From NCBI GenBank assembly GCA_015067995.1, contig SVLJ01000004.1, forward strand, positions 62,001 through 126,000: a stretch of 64,000 bases of DNA. The letters run 5' to 3'. This DNA is from Oscillospiraceae bacterium. Lineage in GTDB: Bacteria; Bacillota; Clostridia; Oscillospirales; Oscillospiraceae. The notes under the pieces are model-generated. The model was not told the origin of the DNA and ran no database searches. It saw only the letters and a program-made list of their open reading frames with translations. A program made the position numbers and the translations under genes. This document shows positions 43,635 to 51,686 of the stretch, piece after piece. Within the stretch, counting starts at the first letter, position 1. Each line of letters starts with the position of its first letter.

Positions 43635-43666
43635 ATCCGGGGCCGCCGCCAACGGCGACCCCGGAT
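43635..43666 (-). promoter_or_regulatory. Intra-operon hairpin between binding protein and permease
   Basis: On the minus RNA, AUCCGGGGUCGCCG pairs with CGGCGGCCCCGGAU (one mismatch) around UUGG. No U run follows, so it is unlikely to terminate fully. Such hairpins often protect the abundant binding-protein mRNA from exonucleases. Confidence 0.6.
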
Positions 43667-43705
43667 ATGGTTAGTAAATCAAATCAGATATTGCTGAGTT
43701 GCCGA

Positions 43706-45295
43706 TCAGGCAGGAACGCGAGCGTAGGTGTAATCGTGGTTACCGCTGTTGTTGAAGATGGCGCTCTCCAGATTCTTGTCGTAAGCAGCACCGGAGTTAG
43801 CATAGTACAGGGGGATGTAGGGAGCTTCCTTGTGGATGATTTCCTGAACTTCCTGATAGTAACCCTTGCGCTTGGCGTCGTCCTGCTCAGCACCGGCCAG
43901 ATCCAGCAGCTCGGTCACGCGAGCGTTGTTGTAGTTGGCGTTGTTGGTGGAAGAGCCGGGATAGAAGATACGCTTCACGTCGCTGCCGGCGGGAGTGAAG
44001 GTGATGGAGTACATCAGAACTTCGAAGTCGCCGGTGTTGGAACGAGAGGTCAGACCGGCAGCGTCAACCTCGTCAACGATGACGTTGATGCCCAGGGGCT
44101 TCAGCTGGTCCATCATGATCTGCAGGGCCTTGACGCGCCATGCGGTGGAGGTCATGAACTTGATGTCCACGCCGGTGGTAGCATACTTGGACTTAGCCAT
44201 GTACTCCTTGGCCTTCTCCATGTTGTTGTTGTAGGTAGCCTGGCCGACAGACTCCCAGGCGTCAAAGTAGCCGTACTGGTCGATGCCCCACATGCTGTTG
44301 GCAACGGTACCGAAGCCGGAAGCAGCACCCTGGATAATGGCATCATTGTTCAGAGCGTGAGCGATGGCCAGACGCAGGTTCTCGTCCTCGCCCAGGAAGG
44401 TGTCCATGTTGAAGGACAGGTAGGTCAGAGCGGAAGAGGGATAGGCTTCCAGGATCAGGTCCTTGTTGGCCTTGATGAGTGCATGCTCAGTGTTGTTGGG
44501 AGACTGGCAGACGTCGATCTCCTCGTTCTCCAGAGCGATCAGACGAGCAGAACCCTCAGAGATGTAACGGAACTCCAGAACCTTGGTCACGGGAACCTCA
44601 GCCCAGTACTTCTCGTTGACATTCAGAGTGGTGTGGTCACCGGAGACGAACTCCTTGTTGATCCATGCGCCGGTACCGATAGAGCCGCCGTTGGTGGCGT
44701 CAGCGGTGCAGGCCTCACGGTTCAGGATAGCCATGTACTCGTTGGACAGGGTGTACAGCAGGTCGATGTTGCCTTCCTTCAGGGTGATGACGACCTCATA
44801 GTCGCCGTTGGCCTTGACGGACTCCATAGCAGCATAAGCAGACTTGACAGTGCCGGAAACACCCTCAGCAGACAGAGCACGCTCATAGGTGTAAACAACG
44901 TCGTCAGCGGTGAACTTCTCACCGTTGTGGAACACGACGTCATCACGCAGGGTGAAGGTCCAGGTCTTCAGGTCATCAGAAACCTTCCACTCCTTGGCCA
45001 GCTCGGGCTTGAGCTCCTTGGCCTTCTCGACATAGCCGACCAGAGTGTTGTGGGTCAGAGCGAACATCATGCGGTGAGCGATGTTGGTCTGGTTCTGGGG
45101 AACGGTAGTGGTAGTCTTGGCATTCTGGCCGATAACGACAGTCTCTTCATACTTCACATCGGCTGCAGGGGGAGTAACTTCGCTGGGCTTAGTGGTGCTG
45201 GCATCAGGAGTGCTGGTGGTGGGCTTGTCGCCGCCGCAGCCAACGACCAGGCTCAGCATCATCACGAGTGCCATGAACAATGCGATTCTCTTCAT
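43706..45295 (-). CDS. Dpp/Opp-family (SBP_bac_5) substrate-binding lipoprotein
   Basis: This 529-residue lipoprotein has a signal peptide with lipobox VVGC (Cys20), a Thr/Pro/Ser-rich linker (about 21-47), and the class-C binding fold: PELAKEWKVSDDLKTWTFTLRDDVVFHNGEKFTADDVVYTYERAL is the classic family 5 N-domain motif (near 98-140). It delivers a substrate to the DppBC permease from outside the cell. The family includes binders of peptides, nickel, glycosides and opines, so ligand prediction needs structure. Position between the aldolase and the permeases links it to the dehydrogenases. Confidence 0.93.
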   Translation of the reverse strand: MKRIALFMALVMMLSLVVGCGGDKPTTSTPDASTTKPSEVTPPAADVKYEETVVIGQNAKTTTTVPQNQTNIAHRMMFALTHNTLVGYVEKAKELKPELAKEWKVSDDLKTWTFTLRDDVVFHNGEKFTADDVVYTYERALSAEGVSGTVKSAYAAMESVKANGDYEVVITLKEGNIDLLYTLSNEYMAILNREACTADATNGGSIGTGAWINKEFVSGDHTTLNVNEKYWAEVPVTKVLEFRYISEGSARLIALENEEIDVCQSPNNTEHALIKANKDLILEAYPSSALTYLSFNMDTFLGEDENLRLAIAHALNNDAIIQGAASGFGTVANSMWGIDQYGYFDAWESVGQATYNNNMEKAKEYMAKSKYATTGVDIKFMTSTAWRVKALQIMMDQLKPLGINVIVDEVDAAGLTSRSNTGDFEVLMYSITFTPAGSDVKRIFYPGSSTNNANYNNARVTELLDLAGAEQDDAKRKGYYQEVQEIIHKEAPYIPLYYANSGAAYDKNLESAIFNNSGNHDYTYARVPA

Positions 45296-45407
45296 GTGGA
45301 TCCTCCTAAGTTTTTTGTTTGATGTTGTGTTTATGTTTCATCCCCTGTTCCATACGGGGAAAAAACCGGGGTCATGATTCCGGCAACGATCATGCCGGAA
45401 GCCGGGA

Positions 45408-46295
45408 TCAGGCCTCAGTCTTGAAGCCGGCCTGCACCTTAGCGGTCAGGCGCTGAGGTGCGTTCCATGCCTTGCCGGCACAGCCGCAGACCTCGAACAG
45501 GTGGGCACACTTGGCCTTGTAGCCCTTCTCCAGAACGGGCCAGAACTTGTAGATGTTGTTGCCTTCCATGCCGTCTGCCTGCAGAGCATCGTAGCAGGCG
45601 CGCATCAGCTCGTTGGCCACGTTGACCTTGCTGATGCCCATGCGGCAGGCCTTGGAGATGTTCTCATCACCGGTGCCGCTGCCGCCGTGCAGTGCCAGAG
45701 GCACGGGCACCTTCTCGGCCAGCTCCTTCAGCAGGTCGAAGTGCAGCTTGGGCTCGCCCTTGTAAACACCGTGAGCGGTGCCGATGGCAACTGCCAGACA
45801 GTCGCACTCGGTCTCCTTTACGAACTGAACGGCCTCATCGGGCACGGTCAGCGAGGACACGCCGTCCACATCATAGTTGAAGCCCTTGCCCACATGGCCC
45901 AGCTCAGCCTCAACAGCAATGTCGACGCAGTGAGCAATGCGGACCAGTTCCTTGGTCTGAGCCAGGTTCTCCTCATAGTTGAGAGAAGAACGGTCTACCA
46001 TGATGGAGGGGAAACCGGCACGAATGCCGCGGATGCTCTCCTTGAAGTTGCTGGAGTGATCCCACATGGCCACCACAGGGACGCTGGCACGGACAGCGAA
46101 GTCCTCCACCATGCGGCCGTAGTAGTTCAGTGCGTCGGTCATGTAGTAACCGGTCAGCACGATCACGGGAGAGTTTGCCTTCTCAGCAGCCTCGATGCAG
46201 GCCCGCAGGGTCACTTCGTTGGCAGCGGAGATGGCGGGAACGCCATAGCCCTCAGCCTTGGCACGGCCGAGCATTTCATTCAGAGAAACTAACAT
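45408..46295 (-). CDS. Class II ketose-bisphosphate aldolase (FbaA/KbaY/GatY family)
   Basis: This 295-residue protein has the metal-aldolase residues: WDHSS near 78-82 (catalytic Asp, first Zn His), AVEAELGHVG near 127-136, AIGTAHGVYKGEPKL near 169-183 (Zn His), LHGGSGTGDENI near 201-212 (Zn His and phosphate loop) and KVNVANEL near 222-229. All canonical residues are present, so phosphorylated ketose cleavage to DHAP plus an aldehyde is expected. Which ketose (fructose, tagatose, or another) is open. AAAGGAG precedes the ATG. It is co-transcribed with two alcohol dehydrogenases and an ABC importer. Confidence 0.92.
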   Translation of the reverse strand: MLVSLNEMLGRAKAEGYGVPAISAANEVTLRACIEAAEKANSPVIVLTGYYMTDALNYYGRMVEDFAVRASVPVVAMWDHSSNFKESIRGIRAGFPSIMVDRSSLNYEENLAQTKELVRIAHCVDIAVEAELGHVGKGFNYDVDGVSSLTVPDEAVQFVKETECDCLAVAIGTAHGVYKGEPKLHFDLLKELAEKVPVPLALHGGSGTGDENISKACRMGISKVNVANELMRACYDALQADGMEGNNIYKFWPVLEKGYKAKCAHLFEVCGCAGKAWNAPQRLTAKVQAGFKTEA

Positions 46296-46324
46296 TTTGA
46301 ATGATCTCCTTTATATAGATTGGA

Positions 46325-47500
46325 TCAATAGGCCAGCTTGTAGATCTCCACGACCTCTTCCTGACTCAGCTTGGAGATACCGCCGATGCGCTCCTGACCG
46401 GCAGTGGCGGAAGCGCGGCGGGCAAATTCAGCAAACTGATCGGGAGTAACGCCGATCTCCTTCAGGCTGGTGGGCAGGCCCACTTCCTTCAGGAAAGCTG
46501 CAAAGGCTTCGATACCGGCAACGGCAGTGGCTTCCTCAGTCGCCTGGGGAGCAACGCCCATAACGCGGACAGCAAAGTTCACAGCCTTGGTCAGATCGCG
46601 CTTGTAGCAGTAGCGCATCCATGCGGGCGCAATGATGGCCAGTGTGGAGCCGTGGGGAGAATGGGTCTCGGTGGTGATGGGGTTCTCCATGTAATGCATG
46701 GCCCAGTCGGAATCGCAGCCCACACCCAGCAGGGTGCTGTTGGCCAGAGTGGAACCCATCATCAGCTGAGCACGGGTCTCATAATCGGAGGGATTCTCCA
46801 TGACCTTCTTCATGCTGTTCATAATGCCGCTGATGACACCCTCGCACATACGATCCATCAGATCGTAGCCGGTCTCGCCGCAGAAGTAGTGCTCCATGAT
46901 GTGAGTAATGGCGTCAAACGCACCGGACATGGTCTGCTTCATGGGCAGAGAATAGGTCAGGCTGGGGTCCATGACAGCGAACTTGAACTTGATGGATTCC
47001 TGGAAGAGAGGATACTTAATACCTACCTCATTCCGGTCATCCAGAATCATGGAAGTGCCGGAGACCTCGCTGCCGGTACCACTGAGGGTCACCACGGCAG
47101 CCACGGGCATACACTTGGGAGAAGCCTTGCGGTACAGGACATAGTCTGTAAAGTCACCCTCATTGACATTCATGAAGCCGATGGCCTTGGCAGTATCCAT
47201 CACGGTGCCACCGCCCACTGCCAGGATGAAGTCGATGTTGTTGGCTCGGACGAACTCCACACCCTTCATCACCAGAGACAGTCTGGGAGAGGTAGCCTTC
47301 TCATCCATCTCCATCCAGACGAGGCCGGCAGCCTCGATGGAGGCGCGGATGGTGGCCATCAGGTCAGCCAGATATGCGCCGCCGTCATTGACGATCAGAA
47401 CGCGCTTGGCACCATGGTTGGCCAGATGCTCGCCCACATGGGCAGGGCTACCCTTGCCCATGATGAAGCGATTGGGTACGCAGAAGTTAAAATCAAGCAT
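46325..47500 (-). CDS. Iron-containing alcohol dehydrogenase
   Basis: This 391-residue protein has the Fe-ADH fold: an N-terminal NAD(P) domain with the conserved GGGTVMDTAKAIG near 92-104, then metal ligands in FDAITHIMEHY (near 190-200) and HSPHGSTLAII (near 262-272). It is nearest in style to butanol dehydrogenases, so it probably reduces an aldehyde with NAD(P)H. ATG 47500 is chosen behind AGAGG; the longer frame from 47578 enters the upstream gene. It lies between the Zn-dehydrogenase and the aldolase. Confidence 0.92.
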   Translation of the reverse strand: MLDFNFCVPNRFIMGKGSPAHVGEHLANHGAKRVLIVNDGGAYLADLMATIRASIEAAGLVWMEMDEKATSPRLSLVMKGVEFVRANNIDFILAVGGGTVMDTAKAIGFMNVNEGDFTDYVLYRKASPKCMPVAAVVTLSGTGSEVSGTSMILDDRNEVGIKYPLFQESIKFKFAVMDPSLTYSLPMKQTMSGAFDAITHIMEHYFCGETGYDLMDRMCEGVISGIMNSMKKVMENPSDYETRAQLMMGSTLANSTLLGVGCDSDWAMHYMENPITTETHSPHGSTLAIIAPAWMRYCYKRDLTKAVNFAVRVMGVAPQATEEATAVAGIEAFAAFLKEVGLPTSLKEIGVTPDQFAEFARRASATAGQERIGGISKLSQEEVVEIYKLAY

Positions 47501-47519
47501 TCTTCTCGCCTCTTCTTTC

Positions 47520-48566
47520 TTAGAAGCGGACGATGACGCGATAGGTGTCGGGACGGATAGCGGTCTCGAAAGCCTCAACGCCCTGCTCGTAGCTGTAAAC
47601 GCTGTTCAGCAGCTTGGAGGGATTGATCAGGCCCTTGTTCAGCAGGCGGACAGCAACGTCATAAGACTGAATGCTGGGGCTGACAGTGCCGGTGATGACC
47701 TTCTCGGTGTTGTGCAGATCGTCGGGATACAGGTCGATGGCCTGATCGGCGGGATGCACGGAAGAATACATGATGCAGCGGCCCATCTTGCCGGTCATAG
47801 CGATGGCCTGAGCAGCAACAGCGGGGATGACGGTGGTGTTGAAGACAACATCAGCGCCGCGGCCGTTGGTCAGCTCCTTGACATATTCAACGGCGTCCTT
47901 CTCTTTGGGGGAGAAGGTGATGTCGCAGCCCAGTTCCTCAGCCAGCTTACGACGGGTCTCGTCGATCTCGCTCATAATGACACGAGCGCCGCGCAGCTTG
48001 GAGAGCATCATGTGGAACATACCCATGATGCCGCCGCCAATGATCACAACGTCATCGCCCAGAGCAATGTGAGCCTTCTTCACGCTGTTAACGACGCAGG
48101 CCAGAGGCTCGGCGAAAGTGCCGTACTCCCAGGGCAGCTCGGGGTTCAGCTTCCACAGCTTGTGAGCAGGCATAACCTTGTACTCGGAGAAGCCGCCGGG
48201 GCCGAACATGCCCACATCCTCGCTGAGGTTAGCATAGGACTCCACGCACAGGTTCTCTTCACCGCGGCGGCAGTAAGCGCAGGTACCGCAGGAGTTGATG
48301 ACGCTGACAGCCACACGGTCGCCCACGGCGTACTCCTTGGTGCGAACCTTGCTGCCCATCTTCACGACGGTGCCGACGACCTCATGGCCGCCCAGGAAGG
48401 GCATCTTGAATTTGCCGCTGGCATAAACACGCTGCTCCCAAGTGCAGATAGCGCAGCCGTCGATCTTCACCAGAACTTCGTTCTCCTTGGGCTCGGGACG
48501 GTTGACTTCCACGACTTCCAGCTGCTTGGCGCCGGTTACGGCAAGGACTTTCATTTTCTCAGACAT
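47520..48566 (-). CDS. Zinc-dependent medium-chain dehydrogenase (sorbitol/threonine dehydrogenase type)
   Basis: This 348-residue MDR protein has the catalytic Zn start CAICTWEQ near 38-45, the GHEVVGTV motif near 60-67, the structural Zn set CGTCAYCRRGEENLC near 94-108, and the NAD site IIGGGIMGMFH near 176-186. Relatives oxidise polyols or 3-hydroxy amino acids to ketones. In this operon it could make the ketose that the aldolase later cleaves (inference). It is the first gene of the block; AAGGAAG precedes the ATG. Confidence 0.92.
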   Translation of the reverse strand: MSEKMKVLAVTGAKQLEVVEVNRPEPKENEVLVKIDGCAICTWEQRVYASGKFKMPFLGGHEVVGTVVKMGSKVRTKEYAVGDRVAVSVINSCGTCAYCRRGEENLCVESYANLSEDVGMFGPGGFSEYKVMPAHKLWKLNPELPWEYGTFAEPLACVVNSVKKAHIALGDDVVIIGGGIMGMFHMMLSKLRGARVIMSEIDETRRKLAEELGCDITFSPKEKDAVEYVKELTNGRGADVVFNTTVIPAVAAQAIAMTGKMGRCIMYSSVHPADQAIDLYPDDLHNTEKVITGTVSPSIQSYDVAVRLLNKGLINPSKLLNSVYSYEQGVEAFETAIRPDTYRVIVRF

Positions 48567-48615
48567 AAGTAATCTCTTCCTTTCGTGTATTCTATTGAAC
48601 TTTACTAATTACGAA

Positions 48616-48645
48616 CGAAAACAGCGGTGCATTACCGCTTGGGTT
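48616..48645 (-). promoter_or_regulatory. Possible operator before the catabolic operon
   Basis: AGCGGT (48623-48628) and ACCGCT (48634-48639) form an inverted repeat with a 5-base centre, about 60 bases before the Zn-dehydrogenase start. A TAGAAT box (minus strand, near 48588-48593) is a candidate -10 element without a good -35 partner. This region is where a local repressor could bind. Confidence 0.35.
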
Positions 48646-48716
48646 TGCCGGAGGCCCTTTCCTCCAGCCGCTGCCAGACGAAACCTCGAAAACCAGAGAT
48701 ATCCATCGCAAGCAAA

Positions 48717-48756
48717 AAAACCCTGACCGCACATTTCTTGGCGATCAGGGCTTTCC
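48717..48756 (-). terminator. Terminator after the YgjV-like gene
   Basis: On the minus strand, CCCTGA and TCAGGG pair around a 17-base loop, followed by a run of seven U. It separates the YgjV-like gene from the downstream catabolic operon. Confidence 0.75.
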
Positions 48757-48860
48757 TTTAGCTAATCACGATAACCAAAGGGTCATACAATCGAATTATC
48801 TCTTAAATTTTCAGTTATCCGTCGCTACTGCAGCACGGAATTCTTGATTGGTTGTTTGAG

Positions 48861-49385
48861 TTAGTGAGTATGGCTTTCCTTCTTGATGTCGAAACGATAG
48901 ATCGCGATGATCGCGGAGATCAGGCAGAACACATCAGAGCCGATACCGCCCAGTGCGCCGTGAGACACATTGTAGGAGATGTACAGCAGGGGGGGCAGCA
49001 GGAACAGGCGGCGCATGGTCTTGCCATTCTTGGAGTACAGCGCGAAGGTCAGAACCACGGTGGCAGCGATGACCAGCAGGCTCAGAATGCTCTCCCAGGA
49101 AAAGATACCGCTGACAACGGTGATGGTCAGGAACACGACCAGCCAAATGCGGCTCCGTGCCCACTTATCACCGCACTCCTCTCTGAAAAAGACAAAGGAG
49201 CGCGCAATGTTGATCAGGGACATGACTGCGAAGGTGATGCCCCCATCCATGAAATAGCTGACTACGAAGCATGCGTTGGATGCCATCTGGAACGCCAGAA
49301 GGCCTTTACGAGATTTCTGCTGATAGGAAAGAACCATAATAACCAATGCAAGAATCCCAAGGGCTTGTGCAATAAAATCGAACAC
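48861..49385 (-). CDS. YgjV-family inner membrane protein
   Basis: This 174-residue protein has about six hydrophobic segments. It starts MFDFIAQALGILALVIMVLSYQQKSRKGLL, the pattern of the YgjV (Imp-YgjV) family; LLYISYNVSHGALGG near 130-144 and the last segment also fit. The start is GTG 49385, with GGAGG ten bases upstream. The function of the family is unknown. It has its own promoter (TTGACA complement at 49460-49465, TATTTT complement at 49437-49442) and a terminator, so it is not part of the catabolic operon. Confidence 0.8.
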   Translation of the reverse strand: MFDFIAQALGILALVIMVLSYQQKSRKGLLAFQMASNACFVVSYFMDGGITFAVMSLINIARSFVFFREECGDKWARSRIWLVVFLTITVVSGIFSWESILSLLVIAATVVLTFALYSKNGKTMRRLFLLPPLLYISYNVSHGALGGIGSDVFCLISAIIAIYRFDIKKESHTH

Positions 49386-49436
49386 CGAAAAATATCCTCC
49401 ATTCTGACCATTACCCTCTGAGATTTTGGCAAGTAT

Positions 49437-49465
49437 AAAATATCATACCAATCTCACAGTGTCAA
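49437..49465 (-). promoter_or_regulatory. Promoter of the YgjV-like gene
   Basis: On the minus strand, TTGACA (complement of 49460-49465) and TATTTT (complement of 49437-49442) are 17 bases apart. Confidence 0.65.
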
Positions 49466-49615
49466 CCCCCAACAAAAAGTTTCCACATTTGGCAAAAAAC
49501 TATTATGTCTTTTACTGCATTTTTCACAAAGACTTAACGTCCTGATGTCTCTCCTCCCCTGCTTTTGGGGAAAACTGCAGAAATGATAACTTTTCCGCTT
49601 CACCGTGTAAAACAG

Positions 49616-49645
49616 CATTCCCCGAGCCTTTTGGCTCGGGGAATG
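49616..49645 (-). terminator. Hairpin terminator after phosphodiesterase gene
   Basis: CATTCCCCGAGCC (49616-49628) pairs with GGCTCGGGGAATG (49633-49645) around TTTT. A moderate U content follows on the minus strand. Confidence 0.75.
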
Positions 49646-49651
49646 AACGAA

Positions 49652-50947
49652 TCAGTACAGGAAATCCTCCATGGCATGGCCATCGGTTTCCGGGAATTCC
49701 AGACCCAGCATACGGGCAAAGGTGGGTGCCTCATCAATGACCAGTCCGGTCTCCTTCACCACACCGGGACGCACATCAGGGCCAATGGCCAGGAATACCG
49801 GCTGTGGGCCGACAGTAGGATGGTGGCCATGGCTGGCGCGCAGATAGCCTTCCTGCAGCGGCTCCATGGGGCTGAACACCGGCTCGTTCCACTTGGAGAA
49901 GAACAGTGTCTCATTATCACTCTCCACCACAAAGGAGAAGTCGCCGTACAGGCCGTCCTTTTCGCGGGTCTCCGCGGTGGTCCAAACGTGACCGATGCCC
50001 ATGTCACCGGCATCGCGCCACTTCTTCAGCAGATTGTAAACCCGGTCATACAGTTCCTTGTCCTCGGGATTCTTCAGATAGACATGTGCGGAGAAGTTTG
50101 CTGACTTCACCCATGCGTCCCAATCCTGGAACTTACCTTCCTCATCCACACGGATGAGGCCTTCCTGCACAAAGAGCGCATTGAGGTTCATCTTGCGGCT
50201 GTAGTTGATCTGGCCGTGGTCGCTGACCACCACAAAGTTGGTCTCATCATACACGCCGGCTTCCTTACAGGCATCCATCAGCATCTGCAGGAAACGCTCG
50301 GACTGATAGGCGCCGTGATCCACCTTGTCGTTGAAGATGCCGTAGCGATGACGGTAGTAGTCCACTTGTCCCAGATGCAGCGTCAGCAGATTGGGCTTGT
50401 AGGTCTTGATAATGTCGCAGGCCAGCAGTATCTTGCCTTCATCAGTCTTGGGAGAATCCCAGCTATCCAACTGCGGGATCAGGGGCGTGACCAGCTTCTC
50501 AAACAGCTCATCGCTGGTGCCGGCACGCTTATAGGCAGCCTCCAGCGTATCGTTTTTGCCCTGCGCCCAATATTCCGCCACCAGATAGTCGATGGAAGGA
50601 TGGGCGCCGCTGACAGGCCAGAACACAGAGGCCGTGGTCATACCGGCTTCCTTGGCCACATCGTGGAGATCCTTCACCTTGACCGGGTCATGAAACCAGT
50701 ACCAGTCACACTTAAGGTTGCCGGGAATGGAGGGTTCATTGTTCACCACGCCATGACGTCCGGGGTTGGCACCGGTGAGGATGCTGACGTGAGATGGATA
50801 GGTCAAAGAGGGATACACGGTGCGCATGCGGTTGACGCGGGAGCCTTCGTTCCAGAGCTTGCCAAAGCAAGGCTGCGTCTTCAGCTGCTCCAGATCTTCA
50901 AACACCATGGCGTCGTAAGAAACAATAACAAGGCGCTTCTGCTTCAT
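49652..50947 (-). CDS. Alkaline-phosphatase-superfamily phosphodiesterase (nucleotide pyrophosphatase type)
   Basis: This 431-residue protein lacks a signal peptide (MKQKRLVIVSYDAMVFEDLE), so it acts in the cytoplasm. The metal site has the conserved Asp (YDAM), the nucleophile Thr in YPSLTYPSHVSILTG near 47-61, HLGQVDYYRHRYG near 190-202, VVSDHGQ near 240-246 and SHGHHPT near 377-383. This fits the type I phosphodiesterase/nucleotide pyrophosphatase group. It cleaves phosphate diesters or monoesters; the substrate is open. It stands upstream of, but is not proven to be co-transcribed with, the catabolic operon. Confidence 0.9.
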   Translation of the reverse strand: MKQKRLVIVSYDAMVFEDLEQLKTQPCFGKLWNEGSRVNRMRTVYPSLTYPSHVSILTGANPGRHGVVNNEPSIPGNLKCDWYWFHDPVKVKDLHDVAKEAGMTTASVFWPVSGAHPSIDYLVAEYWAQGKNDTLEAAYKRAGTSDELFEKLVTPLIPQLDSWDSPKTDEGKILLACDIIKTYKPNLLTLHLGQVDYYRHRYGIFNDKVDHGAYQSERFLQMLMDACKEAGVYDETNFVVVSDHGQINYSRKMNLNALFVQEGLIRVDEEGKFQDWDAWVKSANFSAHVYLKNPEDKELYDRVYNLLKKWRDAGDMGIGHVWTTAETREKDGLYGDFSFVVESDNETLFFSKWNEPVFSPMEPLQEGYLRASHGHHPTVGPQPVFLAIGPDVRPGVVKETGLVIDEAPTFARMLGLEFPETDGHAMEDFLY

Positions 50948-50983
50948 AATTCTTCTCCTGTCTATATAATAAATTTTTCTATA

Positions 50984-51421
50984 TCAATTCCGATCCGGAA
51001 ACTTTTCGCACAGTGCGTCCAACTCATCAATGAGGGCCGCCAGCTCTGCATCCTGCATCACGCAGTCCACTTCAGCAACATCCACATCCTCCATGGTATT
51101 GGGCAGTGCAAAGGACACCCAGACCTCGAACTGCCCCTCCCCCGTCGGCACTGCGGATAGCATAAAATAGGGTTCAGCAAATTCACTCTGATAGGATTCC
51201 TTGATCCCGGCCCGCACCACCTTCAGACTGGCCGCCATCTCCCGCAGCTCATAGGTCAGAAGACAGCTGTTGGTATCCTTGATGATCAGGCCATCCTCTG
51301 TATACGTTCCGCGCATGACCAGCCAGTTCCGGTCGTCCGTGTCATATTGTCCGCCGTCTGCCGGAAATTCATAACGCAAAACCTCCAGCTTCAGACTTAC
51401 TTCCTCATTCTGAAACAGCAT
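50984..51421 (-). CDS. Hypothetical protein, WapI-like immunity protein style
   Basis: This 145-residue protein is a beta-rich soluble domain with the landmarks RNWLVMRGTYTEDGLII (about 31-47), SCLLTYELREMAASL near 54-68 and an acidic Asp/Glu C-terminus. The 'D.NWL...g....llt.El' layout is seen in proteins annotated as WapI-family immunity proteins, but no toxin is nearby, so that label is only a lead. A GGAGG site precedes the ATG. The remnant of an aldo/keto reductase lies 17 bases upstream. Confidence 0.5.
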   Translation of the reverse strand: MLFQNEEVSLKLEVLRYEFPADGGQYDTDDRNWLVMRGTYTEDGLIIKDTNSCLLTYELREMAASLKVVRAGIKESYQSEFAEPYFMLSAVPTGEGQFEVWVSFALPNTMEDVDVAEVDCVMQDAELAALIDELDALCEKFPDRN

Positions 51422-51438
51422 TTTCGTGGTTCCCTCCG

Positions 51439-51573
51439 TCAGTCATTTACGGGCTGCGCCGAAGCCGCATTGCAATGCGCTGCCCGCGGAACAGGCAGAC
51501 AACCCATAGCCGTCTTCGTGACCCACAATTCGGTCTTTCCCAGACGAACTTTTTGGATGTCCCGCAGCTTCAC
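51439..51573 (-). pseudogene. Truncated aldo/keto reductase N-terminus
   Basis: A 44-residue frame from GTG 51573 begins MKLRDIQKVRLGKTELWVTK, and TAMGCLPVPR follows. This is the start of the same aldo/keto reductase family as the intact gene at 16388 (which has LGRSGLKISRMGFGGIPIQR). The match stops after about 30 residues and the frame ends at 51439. The barrel and C-terminal domain are absent, so this is a remnant of a deleted gene. It was too short to be seen as a gene by length alone. Confidence 0.6.
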
Positions 51574-51647
51574 AAGCGCCTGCCTTTCATAAAACTATGT
51601 GCCTATTTTACCACACTTTTTTTACATTGCAATATTGCCGCAAACAA

Positions 51648-51675
51648 TCTGTGCCGCCCGCAAGGGCGGCACAGA
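51648..51675 (-). terminator. Terminator after cytidylate-kinase-like gene
   Basis: A 12-bp stem pairs TCTGTGCCGCCC (51648-51659) with GGGCGGCACAGA (51664-51675) around GCAA. Confidence 0.8.
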
Positions 51676-51686
51676 TCACATTTTCC

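Noticed and set aside
43541-45322. 593-residue plus-strand reading opposite the binding-protein gene
   Set aside because: Antisense shadow of the SBP_bac_5 lipoprotein, which has a clear signal peptide and family motif.
45340-45405. Hairpins between the aldolase and the binding-protein gene
   Set aside because: Short imperfect stems (CCGGC/GCCGG and CCCC/GGGG) are present, but I could not define a convincing single terminator, so no feature is listed.
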